From the NCBI RefSeq assembly GCF_001905545.1, contig NZ_LIPD01000009.1:585576-649575 (forward strand): a stretch of DNA of 64,000 bases, written 5' to 3'. The stretch is from Streptomyces sp. CB02056 (GTDB taxonomy: Bacteria; Actinomycetota; Actinomycetes; Streptomycetales; Streptomycetaceae). This document shows, in pieces, positions 51,200-59,956 of this stretch. The position numbers and the translations under genes were made by a program. Position 1 is the stretch's first letter. Every line of letters starts with the position of its first letter. Under the pieces are notes generated by a model. It saw only the letters and a list, made by a program, of their open reading frames with translations. It was not told the DNA's origin and did no database searches.

Positions 51200-54100
51200 G
51201 TGACCGAGCAGGAGAACGCAATTCGGGCGGGTGCTGGTTCCGCCCACGAGGGCGACGGCACCGCGCCCCGGGTCCGGCTGCACGACCGCGACTCCGAACT
51301 GCGCTCGGTGGAGGCCGCCGTGGACCAGCTCTGCCGCGGCTTCGCCGCAGGTGGCACGGAGATCGGTGACCTGCTCACCTTCTCCGGCCGCCCCGGCATC
51401 GGAAAGACCAGTCTGCTGCACGAGGTCCGGCGGCTCGCCAAGCTCCGCGACGGCGCCACCGTGCTCTTCGCTCGAGGCGGAGAACGGCAGTTCAAGGATC
51501 CGTACCACGTGCTGCGGCAGCTGCTCCAGCCCGTGCTCAGCGACCTGCCGCCGGACGTGTTCGCCCAGGTCATGGGCACCTGGGAGGAGGTCGTCGGACC
51601 GGCCATGGGCCTCAAGCAGCCCAAGGCCGGCGCCCGCCGCCTCGACCCGCAGGGCGTGCGCGACGGCCTCGACTACGTCCTCACCCAGCTCGCGCCGCGC
51701 CGGGCGCCGATGGTGATGATCGTCGACGACCTGCACTGGGCGGACGGGGAGTCACTCTCCTGGCTGACCAAGTTCGCCATCCGATCGAGTGAACTTCCCG
51801 TCCTGCTCGTCTTCGCCTTCCGGGAGGACGAGAGCGACTGGCCCACCGAGACCCAGGAATTCCGCCGGGCCGTCCTCGGACTCAAGGCGCGCAGGCACGA
51901 GCTCAACCGCCTCAACCTCAGCTCGGTCACCGACATGATCCGTGCCGAACTCGGCGACAAGGCCGAGGAGGCCTTCTGCTACGAGTTCTGGAACGTCGTC
52001 AACGGCAACCCGTTCGAGGTCATCGCCCTGCTCGACCAGGTCCGCGACCAGGAGCTCGAACCGGTCGAGGAGAACTCCCGGCAGCTGCGCGAACTCGCCG
52101 TCGACGCCACCGGGATGACCCTCAAGAGCTGGCTGGACCGGCTAGGCGCCAGCACCCTGCGGTATGCCTGGGCCTGCGCGATGCTGGGCACCGACATCCG
52201 GGTCGACCTCGCCACCCGGATCTCCACCCAGAGCACCGAGGGCGCCCGCGAGTCCATCAAGCAGCTGCGCAAGCAGCGCGTGCTGACCCAGACCCCCAAC
52301 GGGAACCTGGAGTTCGTCCACCCGCTGATCGCCAGCTCCATCTACAACACCATGCCTGACGCCACCCGCCTCGGCATGCACGGCATCGCCGCCGCCGAGA
52401 TCGAGAACGCCGGACTCGGCCTGCTCGCCGCCTCCCGCCACCTGGTCGAGACCCACTCCGGCGAGGGCGACGACCGGATCGTCAAGAAGCTGCGCCGCGC
52501 CGCCATCGAACACCAGCTGATCGGAGCCCCCGAGGCCGCCCAGCGCTGTCTGCACCGCGCGCTCAACGAGCCGCCCGCCGACGAGATCAAGGCCGAGGTG
52601 ATGTACGAACTCGGCTGCTCCGCACTGCTCACCGACCCCGTCGCCACCGTCAACCAGCTCAAGCTGGCCCTCGACCCCGACGAGCTGCCGCTGCGGCCCG
52701 AACTGCGCGTGGACGCCACCTTCCGGCTCTCCGAGGTGCTCGCCCACGCCGGTGAGCTGGGCGAGGCCGCCCTGGTCTGCCAGCGCGAGGCCGAGCAGAC
52801 CGTCGACCCGGCCGGGCGTCAGCGGCTCCAGGCCGCCTCGTTCATGTGGCACGCCTTCCGCAAGTCCGAGGAGGACGGCCCGGGCCGCTCCGCCCGGCTC
52901 GGCGAGATGTGCCGGAGCCTGAACGGCAAGGAGGCCTCCGCCCGGGCCGTACTCGCCATGCGCGCCTGGGACCTCACCCTGCGCGGCGCCCCGTCCGCGG
53001 AGGCGCTCGCGCTCGCCGACGAGGTCCTCGACGGCGGGCGGCTGCCCAAGGGCCTCGGGTGGACCGACACCACCTGGGGCTTCGAACTGCCCTCGATGCT
53101 CTGCCTCACGTACATCTACAACGACCGCATCGCCCAGGCCGAACGGCTGGCCGCGGACGCCATCATCCAGTTCGAGGTGGCCGGTTGGAGCGGTGCCCAC
53201 CGGGGCTTCGCCTACTTCCTGATGGGCCTGGCCCGGTTCCGCCGCGGCCTGCTCGCCGAAGCCGAGGACTTCCTGCGCCGGGCGCACCGCATCTCCGAGC
53301 GGATCGGGGACATGCTGCCGCTGGCCTGGGACGCGGTCGGCGTGCTGGTCGACACCCTGCTCGCCCGCGGCCGGATCGACGAGGCCTGGCAGCTGGCCAA
53401 CGACTCCGGCTTCCACCCGCCGTACCACGCGACCGCCATGGTGCTGCCGGACGCCGCCTCGTTGTACGGCAAGCTGCTGGTCGCCAAGACCCGCAACGCG
53501 GGCGCGGCCGCCGCGCTCACCGAGGCCGGCTCCCAGCTGGAGATCCGCGGCTGGCGCAACACCGTCTGGGCGCCCTGGGCAGGCCACCTCGCCATCGCGA
53601 TCGCGGGCGACGAGCCCGAGCGTGCCCGGGAGTACGCCCAGAAGGCGGTCCATGACGCGCGGGCCTTCGGCACCGCCTCGGCGATCGGCAGCGCGCTGCG
53701 GCTGTACGCGCGGATCGAGCACGGCCGACAGGCGGTCGAGCTGCTGGAGGAGGCCGTGGCGTACCTCGGGCAGTCCCCGGCCGGCTACGAGCACGCCGTC
53801 GCGCTGGTCGACCTCGGGGCCGCGCTGCGCCGGGTCGGCCGGCTGGACGACGCCCAGGAGTGCCTGTACCAGGGCATCGAGCTGGCCCAGCACTGCTCGG
53901 CGGAGGGGCTGGTCGACCGGGCGCGGCAGGAGCTCGCCAACTACGGCCTGCGGCCCAACCGGGTGGGGCTGCGCGACTTCCGGGACACCCTGGAGACGCT
54001 CAGCAGCTCGGAGTGGGAGGTCGCCAAGCGGGCCGTGCAGGGCGTGCCGCCGCAGCGGATCGCCGACGAGCTCGGGGTGCCGATCGGAATCGTCAACCGG

Positions 54101-54214
54101 CGGCTGGCGGCGGTCTACCGCAAGGCGGGCAGCGGGCCGGACGGCCTGGCCTCGGCGCTCGGGCTGCCGCCGCAGCAGCGGGACCTGGGGCGGCTGGGGG
54201 ACCTGAACGACTAG
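51200..54214 (+). CDS. Large ATP-binding LuxR-type regulator (LAL-like)
   Basis: 1004 residues. Walker A is GRPGIGKT (63-70), Walker B MVMIVDDLHWAD (171-182), and the middle is helical TPR-like (residues about 400-900). At about 935-985 the sequence LSSSEWEVAKRAVQGVPPQRIADELGVPIGIVNRRLAAVYRK resembles a LuxR HTH, though weaker than usual: the typical LTxRE entry is LSSSEWE. LAL proteins are ATP-dependent activators, often of secondary metabolism. Its divergent position suggests control of the terpene synthase. GGAGG lies 7 nt before the GTG. Confidence 0.85.
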   Translation: MTEQENAIRAGAGSAHEGDGTAPRVRLHDRDSELRSVEAAVDQLCRGFAAGGTEIGDLLTFSGRPGIGKTSLLHEVRRLAKLRDGATVLFARGGERQFKDPYHVLRQLLQPVLSDLPPDVFAQVMGTWEEVVGPAMGLKQPKAGARRLDPQGVRDGLDYVLTQLAPRRAPMVMIVDDLHWADGESLSWLTKFAIRSSELPVLLVFAFREDESDWPTETQEFRRAVLGLKARRHELNRLNLSSVTDMIRAELGDKAEEAFCYEFWNVVNGNPFEVIALLDQVRDQELEPVEENSRQLRELAVDATGMTLKSWLDRLGASTLRYAWACAMLGTDIRVDLATRISTQSTEGARESIKQLRKQRVLTQTPNGNLEFVHPLIASSIYNTMPDATRLGMHGIAAAEIENAGLGLLAASRHLVETHSGEGDDRIVKKLRRAAIEHQLIGAPEAAQRCLHRALNEPPADEIKAEVMYELGCSALLTDPVATVNQLKLALDPDELPLRPELRVDATFRLSEVLAHAGELGEAALVCQREAEQTVDPAGRQRLQAASFMWHAFRKSEEDGPGRSARLGEMCRSLNGKEASARAVLAMRAWDLTLRGAPSAEALALADEVLDGGRLPKGLGWTDTTWGFELPSMLCLTYIYNDRIAQAERLAADAIIQFEVAGWSGAHRGFAYFLMGLARFRRGLLAEAEDFLRRAHRISERIGDMLPLAWDAVGVLVDTLLARGRIDEAWQLANDSGFHPPYHATAMVLPDAASLYGKLLVAKTRNAGAAAALTEAGSQLEIRGWRNTVWAPWAGHLAIAIAGDEPERAREYAQKAVHDARAFGTASAIGSALRLYARIEHGRQAVELLEEAVAYLGQSPAGYEHAVALVDLGAALRRVGRLDDAQECLYQGIELAQHCSAEGLVDRARQELANYGLRPNRVGLRDFRDTLETLSSSEWEVAKRAVQGVPPQRIADELGVPIGIVNRRLAAVYRKAGSGPDGLASALGLPPQQRDLGRLGDLND

Positions 54215-54459
54215 GCGGGCGAGGGGCGGGTGCCGGGCGCGGCGGTCAGCGCCCGGCGGTCGGGTCCGGCGCCCGGTGAGCGTGGCGGGCGCCCGGTGGT
54301 GGACGGCGGCGCGCGGGGCGGCGCGTGGGCTGGTGGATGCGCCCCCGCTGCCGCCGCCGTCGCTAGGCTGACGGACACGGGGCTGCCGCGGCGCCCCCTC
54401 GACGGACCCGGAACCGGGCGGCCGCGGTGCAACGCCCGCCGCCAGTGAGGAGCAGGCCA

Positions 54460-55527
54460 ATGGCGAGCGAGGCCACCAGCGTGCGGCAGGAACCCCTGGA
54501 CCCTTCGGGCGCGGGTGCCGCGATCGAGCGCTGGACGCTCACGGCCGGCCCGTACGAGGCGAGCGTGCTCACCCTCGGGGCGACCCTGCACACCCTGAGC
54601 GCACCGGACCGCTCCGGCCGCTCCGCCCAACTGCTGCTTGCCACCGACCGGTTGTCCGAGATCCTCGGCCCGGCCCGGCACTACGGCACGGTGGTGGGCC
54701 GGTACGCCAACCGGATCGACCGCTCGTCGGTCACCATCGACGGCGAGGAGCACCAGCTCGCTCCGACCGGCGGCGGCATGACCATCCACGGCGGTCCGGA
54801 CGGCTTCGCGCACCGGATGTGGGCGGCCGAGCCGGTCGAGGGCGGGGTGCGGCTGGCGCTGCACAGCCCGGACGGGGACCAGGGCTTCCCCGGCGCGTTG
54901 GACGTCACCGTCACGTACACCCTGGACGCCTCCGGTGAGCTGGTGATCGCCTACCGTGCCGTCACCAGCAAGCCGACCGTCGTCAACCTGACCAACCACG
55001 CGTACTTCAACCTCGCGGGTGAAGGCAGCGGCGACGTCCTGGGCCACCTGCTCACCCTGGACGCCGACGCGTACACCCCGGCCGACGAGCGGCAGATCCC
55101 GTACGGTCGGACCGAGCCGGTGGCCGGCACGCCGTTCGACTTCACGGCGGCCACGCCGATCGGCAAGTCGGTGCACGACGAGCACCCCCAGCTGGCCGGG
55201 CCCGGCGGCTACGACCACAACTGGGTGCTGCGCGCCCGTCCCGCGGACGGGGCCCCGGTGCGGGCCGCGCTGCTGGAGGACCCGGTCAGCGGCCGCACCC
55301 TGGAGGTGCTGACCACCGAGCCGGGCATCCAGGTCTACACGGCGAACAAGTTCCAGGGCGCGGTCACCGGCGCGAGCGGCGTCCCGTACGGGCCGTTCGC
55401 CGGGATCGCCCTGGAGACCCAGCACTTCCCGGACTCCCCGCACCACCCGGCGTTCCCCAGCACGGAGCTGCGGCCGGGGGAGGAGTTCCGCTCGACCACC
55501 GTGCTCCGGCTGGGGACCCACCAGTAG
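54460..55527 (+). CDS. galM: Aldose 1-epimerase
   Basis: 355 residues. Family motifs: GRYANRIDRSSVTIDG, TIHGGPDGFAHRMW, VVNLTNHAYFNLAG (catalytic His) and ALETQHFPDSPHH (catalytic Glu). It interconverts alpha and beta anomers of galactose or glucose in the cytoplasm. AGGAG lies 7 nt before the ATG at 54460. A TAGGCT near 54363 may be the -10 box. It precedes the maltose genes by 0.9 kb, with a convergent GNAT gene between. Confidence 0.92.
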   Translation: MASEATSVRQEPLDPSGAGAAIERWTLTAGPYEASVLTLGATLHTLSAPDRSGRSAQLLLATDRLSEILGPARHYGTVVGRYANRIDRSSVTIDGEEHQLAPTGGGMTIHGGPDGFAHRMWAAEPVEGGVRLALHSPDGDQGFPGALDVTVTYTLDASGELVIAYRAVTSKPTVVNLTNHAYFNLAGEGSGDVLGHLLTLDADAYTPADERQIPYGRTEPVAGTPFDFTAATPIGKSVHDEHPQLAGPGGYDHNWVLRARPADGAPVRAALLEDPVSGRTLEVLTTEPGIQVYTANKFQGAVTGASGVPYGPFAGIALETQHFPDSPHHPAFPSTELRPGEEFRSTTVLRLGTHQ

Positions 55528-55601
55528 GACCGGTGGGAAGGGCTGACGGCTGGGACCGACCGGCAGGGCTGATCAGGAGGACCGGCCGGCCGGGGCCGGC
55601 G

Positions 55602-56105
55602 CTACGGCCGCAGGTCCCGGCGCATGCAGAGCCGGGGCCAGCGGTCCAGGCCGTGCTCGGCCTCCTTGCGGCGGATCTCCCGCAGGCCCGGCGTGAGTTC
55701 CTCCTCGGCCAGCGGCCGAAAGCCGCAGCGGGCGTAGTAGGGGGCGTTCCAGGGGACCTCAACGAAGGTCGTGAGGGTGAGCGCGGGGGCGTCGGCGGTT
55801 TCGGCGAGGTGCTCGATCAGCGCCCGGCCGATGCCGCGGCGGGCGTGGTCGGGGTGCACGGAGACCTGTTCGATGTGGAGGGCGCCGTCCACCGGTTCGG
55901 CGAGCAGGTAGGCGGCGACGGTTCCGTCGGGGGCCTCGGCGAGCAGGGCGACGCCCCGCTCCAGGTAGTGCGCCAGCTCCTCGGGTGCGGGGGGTTCGTC
56001 CTCGGCGATCTCCGGCATGCCGATCGCGGCGAAGGGTGCGCCGGCGGCCCGCTCCAGCTCGGCGAGCAGCGGAAGTTCGTCCCTGGTGACGGCTCTGATT
56101 CGCAT
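55602..56105 (-). CDS. GNAT-family N-acetyltransferase
   Basis: 167 residues. The acetyl-CoA loop is VHPDHARRGIGRALIEH; later LTLTTFVEVPWNAPYYARCGFRPL gives the typical strand and NxxYY... helix. Substrate unknown. The ATG at 56105 begins MRIRAVTRDELP, the usual GNAT start; an open extension to 56210 lacks a ribosome site. Confidence 0.9.
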   Translation of the reverse strand: MRIRAVTRDELPLLAELERAAGAPFAAIGMPEIAEDEPPAPEELAHYLERGVALLAEAPDGTVAAYLLAEPVDGALHIEQVSVHPDHARRGIGRALIEHLAETADAPALTLTTFVEVPWNAPYYARCGFRPLAEEELTPGLREIRRKEAEHGLDRWPRLCMRRDLRP

Positions 56106-56258
56106 GCGTCCAGTTTGCTGCAGAGCGTTTCCGGCCACGCACGGTGGTTCCGTCGGCCAGCCCACGGAGGGGTGAATCGGGCGAAACGGGACAATCGGTG
56201 CCGCCGTCAACTACCGAGTGGCTACGTCCAGGACACGCGGGCGTAACGATCGCGGTTT

Positions 56259-56279
56259 CTTGCAGAAACTTGCTGCAAG
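56259..56279 (+). promoter_or_regulatory. MalR-type operator (CTTGCAG / CTTGCTGCAAG)
   Basis: CTTGCAG (56259-56265), AAA, then the palindrome CTTGCTGCAAG (56269-56279) lie about 140 nt before malE. CTTGCAG repeats are the known Reg1/MalR target in S. lividans and S. coelicolor. This is the expected maltose-responsive, glucose-repressed control site. Confidence 0.75.
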
Positions 56280-56415
56280 GACTTTCCGTCCCTCTTGCGC
56301 CGCTGTTAACTTCCTTCCCGAGCCCGACGGCAGCAACGGTGCGGTCGGCACGAGGCAGCCATTATGCGCCTGTCTCGGAACATCTCGGGCACCCCCACCC
56401 TCCCTAGGAGTTCTC

Positions 56416-57693
56416 ATGCGGCGTGGCATCGCGGCCTCTGCCCTCGTTGTGGCCCTCGCGGTCTCGATGGCTGCCTGTGGCAGCAGCGGCTCCAGCTCCG
56501 ACGGCAAGGCCGACGGGCCGGTCACCCTCACGTACTGGGACACGTCGAACGCCACCAACGAGGCGCCGAACTACCAGGAGCTCGTCAAGAAGTTCGAGGC
56601 TGCGAACCCGACCGTCAAGGTCGACTTCGTCAACGTGCCGTTCGACCAGGCGCAGAACAAGCTGCAGACCGCCATGGGGGCCAAGGGTGCTCCGGACGTG
56701 TTCCGCTCCGAGGTCGGCTGGACCGCCGCCTTCGCCAAGGCCGGCTTCCTGGAGCCGCTGGACGGCACCCCGGCCGCCGCCGACACCTCCGCCTTCCAGC
56801 CGAGCCTGATCCAGCAGGCCAAGTACGAGGGCAAGCTGTACGGCGTTCCGCTGGTGACCGACACGCTCGGCCTGCTCTACAACAAGGAGCTGTTCACCAA
56901 GGCCGGCATCACCGAGGCGCCGAAGACCTGGGACGAGCTGAAGACCGACGCCGCCGCCGTCAAGGAGAAGGCCGGCGTGGACGGCTTCTGGCTGAAGGCC
57001 GCGGACGGCTACTACGCGATGCCGTTCCTGTACGGCGAGGGCACCGACACCGTCGACGCCGCTGGCAAGAAGATCAGCGTCGCCTCGCCGGAGGCCGTCA
57101 AGGCCGTCGAGACCTACAAGACGATGTTCACCTCGCCCGGCACCGTCAAGGCCGACGTCACCACCGACGCCTACGCCCACATGATGGACGCCTTCAACAG
57201 CGGCAAGGTCGCGGCGATCGTCCAGGGCCCCTGGGAGATCACCAACATCTACAAGGGCTCGGCCTTCGCCGACAAGAACAACCTCGGCATCGCCGCCGTC
57301 CCGGCCGGCTCCAGCGGCAAGGCCGCCGCTCCCACCGGTGGTCACAACATCGCCGTGTACGCGGGTGCCGACAAGGCCCACAAGGCCGCCGCGGAGAAGT
57401 TCGCCGCCTTCATGACCTCGGCCGAGAGCCAGGCGTTCATCGCGCAGAAGAACTCCACCCTGCCGACCCGCTCCGACGCCTTCACCGCCGACGTCAAGGC
57501 CGACCCGGGCATCGCCGGCTTTCAGGCCGTGCTGAGCAGCGCCAAGCCGCGCCCCGAACTGCCCGAGTACAGCTCGCTGTTCGCCTCGCTGAGCACCAAC
57601 CTGGGCAAGGCCGTCCAGGGTACGAGCACCCAGGACGCGCTGAACACCGTCTCCACCGACTACGCCAAGCTCCTGCCGGGCTTCGCCAAGTAG
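56416..57693 (+). CDS. malE: Maltose/maltodextrin ABC transporter binding lipoprotein
   Basis: 425 residues. The signal peptide ends in a lipobox MAAC with Cys21. The family 1 solute-binding domain has LTYWDTSN, VDFVNVPFDQAQNKLQTAMGAKGAPDVFRSEVGWTAAFA and VAAIVQGPWEI. TAGGAG lies 5 nt before the ATG. It delivers maltodextrins to MalF/MalG. A 203-nt gap containing heptad element C separates it from malF. Confidence 0.92.
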   Translation: MRRGIAASALVVALAVSMAACGSSGSSSDGKADGPVTLTYWDTSNATNEAPNYQELVKKFEAANPTVKVDFVNVPFDQAQNKLQTAMGAKGAPDVFRSEVGWTAAFAKAGFLEPLDGTPAAADTSAFQPSLIQQAKYEGKLYGVPLVTDTLGLLYNKELFTKAGITEAPKTWDELKTDAAAVKEKAGVDGFWLKAADGYYAMPFLYGEGTDTVDAAGKKISVASPEAVKAVETYKTMFTSPGTVKADVTTDAYAHMMDAFNSGKVAAIVQGPWEITNIYKGSAFADKNNLGIAAVPAGSSGKAAAPTGGHNIAVYAGADKAHKAAAEKFAAFMTSAESQAFIAQKNSTLPTRSDAFTADVKADPGIAGFQAVLSSAKPRPELPEYSSLFASLSTNLGKAVQGTSTQDALNTVSTDYAKLLPGFAK

Positions 57694-57751
57694 TCCCTGT
57701 GCCCGGCCCGCCGGTCGACGGGTGACAGCGGACGAGGAGCGGCCGAACGCG

Positions 57752-57816
57752 TGACGGCGAACGAATAACAGAGAACAGATTTCATCACCTGTCAGTTGTT
57801 CGCCGTCCGTCGTTCG
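57752..57816. repeat. Inverted heptad-array element, copy C (malE-malF)
   Basis: Centre 57779-57788 (ATTTCATCAC). Rightward from 57789: CTGTCAG, TTGTTCG, CCGTCCG, TCGTTCG. Leftward on the - strand from 57778: CTGTTCT, CTGTTAT, TCGTTCG, CCGTCAC. The outer arms ACGGCGAAC (57754-57762) and GTTCGCCGT (57798-57806) pair perfectly. It is the shortest copy. It lies within the mal operon, where a hairpin could protect malE mRNA or reduce malF expression. Confidence 0.82.
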
Positions 57817-57895
57817 GCGCCGCCCCTCACCTGTCGCCCCCCGGAGGGCCGGGCCGTCGGCTCCCCCCGAGAATCCCCCCGAGAAGGTGCAAACG

Positions 57896-58897
57896 ATGTC
57901 AGTCGCCGTGCAGGGCGCCACCGGCAAGGGCAGCCGGGAGCGCGAGCAGCGTCCGGGCCTGCTGGAACGCGTCAAGCGGTCCTACGCCAAGCACTGGTAC
58001 GCCTACGCGATGATCGCCCCGGTCGTGCTGGTGCTCGGCGTGCTGGTGCTCTACCCGCTCGCCGAGGGCATCTGGCTCACCCTCACCGACGCCAACAGCC
58101 TCAACATGGCGCGCAAGATCGGCGTCAACGAGATCCCGGCGACCTACCAGTTCGTCGGCTTCCACAACTACACCGACATCCTGTGGGGCCCGGGCTCGTA
58201 CGACCGCTTCTGGTCGCACTTCGTCTGGACCATCGCCTGGACGGCCGTCTGCGTCTTCCTGCACTACACCCTCGGGCTCGGCCTCGCGCTGCTGCTCAAC
58301 CAGAAGCTGCGCGGCCGCGCCGCCTACCGGATGCTGCTCATCCTGCCGTGGGCCGTACCGACCTTCGTCACCGTCTTCTCCTGGCGGCTGATGCTCGCCG
58401 ACGGCGGCGTCGTCAACAGCATCCTCTCCTTCCTGCACCTGCCCGAGCCGGGCTGGCTCACCGAGCCGTGGGCGCAGAAGGCGGCCGCGATCATGGTGAA
58501 CACCTGGGCCGGCGTGCCGTTCATGATGATCTCGCTGCTCGGCGGCCTCCAGTCGATCCCGGCCGAGCTGTACGAGGCCGCCGAGATGGACGGCGCCACC
58601 GCCTGGCAGCGCTTCCGGTACGTCACCCTGCCCGGTCTGCGCTCCGTCTCCTCCACGGTCGTGCTGCTCGGCGTGATCTGGACGTTCAACCAGTTCAACG
58701 TGATCTTCCTGCTGTTCGGCACCGGCGCCCCCGACGCCCAGCTGCTGGTCACCTGGGCGTACCGCCTCGGCTTCGGCCAGATCCCGCGGGACTACGCGCA
58801 GTCCGCCGCCTACGGCGTGATCCTGCTGTCCATCCTGATCGTCTTCACCGCCTTCTACCGGCGCTGGCTCGCCCGCAACGAGCAGGCCAACGGCTGA
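57896..58897 (+). CDS. malF: Maltose ABC transporter permease
   Basis: 333 residues, six helices. The EAA loop is YEAAEMDGATAWQRFRYVTLPGL. The N-terminus lacks the long periplasmic domain of E. coli MalF, as usual in Gram-positives. GAAGG lies 8 nt before the ATG at 57896. No ATPase gene is in the operon; in streptomycetes the shared MsiK ATPase, encoded elsewhere, energises such importers. Confidence 0.92.
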   Translation: MSVAVQGATGKGSREREQRPGLLERVKRSYAKHWYAYAMIAPVVLVLGVLVLYPLAEGIWLTLTDANSLNMARKIGVNEIPATYQFVGFHNYTDILWGPGSYDRFWSHFVWTIAWTAVCVFLHYTLGLGLALLLNQKLRGRAAYRMLLILPWAVPTFVTVFSWRLMLADGGVVNSILSFLHLPEPGWLTEPWAQKAAAIMVNTWAGVPFMMISLLGGLQSIPAELYEAAEMDGATAWQRFRYVTLPGLRSVSSTVVLLGVIWTFNQFNVIFLLFGTGAPDAQLLVTWAYRLGFGQIPRDYAQSAAYGVILLSILIVFTAFYRRWLARNEQANG

Positions 58898-58937
58898 GGC
58901 CCCGGACCCAGTTGACCCACGAAGGCAGGTACCCCCG

Positions 58938-59843
58938 ATGAGCACCACCACCGAACTCCCGGCCCGTGCGGCGGCCCCGGCCCCGGCGGCCCGGCCCGCC
59001 AAGGTCCGCCGCCGCGGCGAGCGCAGCCCGCTGGCCCGGGCGCTGTCCCACGGCACCCTGATCCTGGCCGGCCTGATCGCGCTGTTCCCGGTCGCGTGGA
59101 TCCTGTTCGTCTCGCTCGGCCCGGACAAGACCGACTACCTCCACCCCGGCCAGATCCTCGACAAGCTGACGCTGTCGAACTACCAGCACGTGCTGTCCGA
59201 CACCGACTTCTTCACCTGGTTCGGCAACGCCCTGCTGGTCTCCGGGGTCACCACCGTGTTCGGCGTGATGCTCGCCGCCACCACCGGCTACGCCGTCTCC
59301 CGGATGAAGTTCCCCGGGCACAAGCCGCTGATGTGGTCGCTGCTGGTCACCCAGATGTTCCCGATCGCGGTGCTGATCGTCCCGATGTACACGATGCTCT
59401 CCGAACTCGGCCTGCTGGACAGCTACACCGGCCTGATCCTGGTCTACTCGACCACCACCGTGCCGTACTGCGCCTGGCTGCTGAAGGGCTACTTCGACAC
59501 CATCCCGGTGGAGATCGACGAGGCCGGCCGGGTCGACGGGCTCAGCCCGTTCGGCACCTTCTGGCGGCTGGTGCTGCCGCTCGCCCGCCCGGGCCTGGCG
59601 GTGGCGGCCTTCTACTCGTTCCTCACCTACTGGGCCGAGGTGCCGTTCGCCTCCACGTTCATGCTCAGCTCCGACAAGTACACGCTGGCCGTGGGCCTGC
59701 AGACCTTCGTCAGCGAGCACGACGCCCAGTGGAACCTGATGGCCGCGACCGCCGTGCTGATCGCGATCCCGTCCGCGGCCTTCTTCTACCTGGTGCAGCG
59801 CCACCTGGTCACCGGTCTGACCGCCGGCGCCTCCAAGTCGTAG
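58938..59843 (+). CDS. malG: Maltose ABC transporter permease
   Basis: 301 residues, six helices. The EAA loop is VEIDEAGRVDGLSPFGTFWRLVLPLARPG. A Pro/Ala/Arg-rich N-terminus of about 30 residues precedes the first helix. Partner of MalF. GAAGGCAGG precedes the ATG. 40 nt after malF. Confidence 0.93.
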   Translation: MSTTTELPARAAAPAPAARPAKVRRRGERSPLARALSHGTLILAGLIALFPVAWILFVSLGPDKTDYLHPGQILDKLTLSNYQHVLSDTDFFTWFGNALLVSGVTTVFGVMLAATTGYAVSRMKFPGHKPLMWSLLVTQMFPIAVLIVPMYTMLSELGLLDSYTGLILVYSTTTVPYCAWLLKGYFDTIPVEIDEAGRVDGLSPFGTFWRLVLPLARPGLAVAAFYSFLTYWAEVPFASTFMLSSDKYTLAVGLQTFVSEHDAQWNLMAATAVLIAIPSAAFFYLVQRHLVTGLTAGASKS

Positions 59844-59956
59844 CGCGCCACCGCGTCGTCACGCACCACCCGCAACGCCGCCGCTCCCGACCACGTCGTC
59901 ACGCGCCTCCACGTCCCGGCGCCTTCCGCTCCTCTAGTCCCCAAGGGATACCGTCC

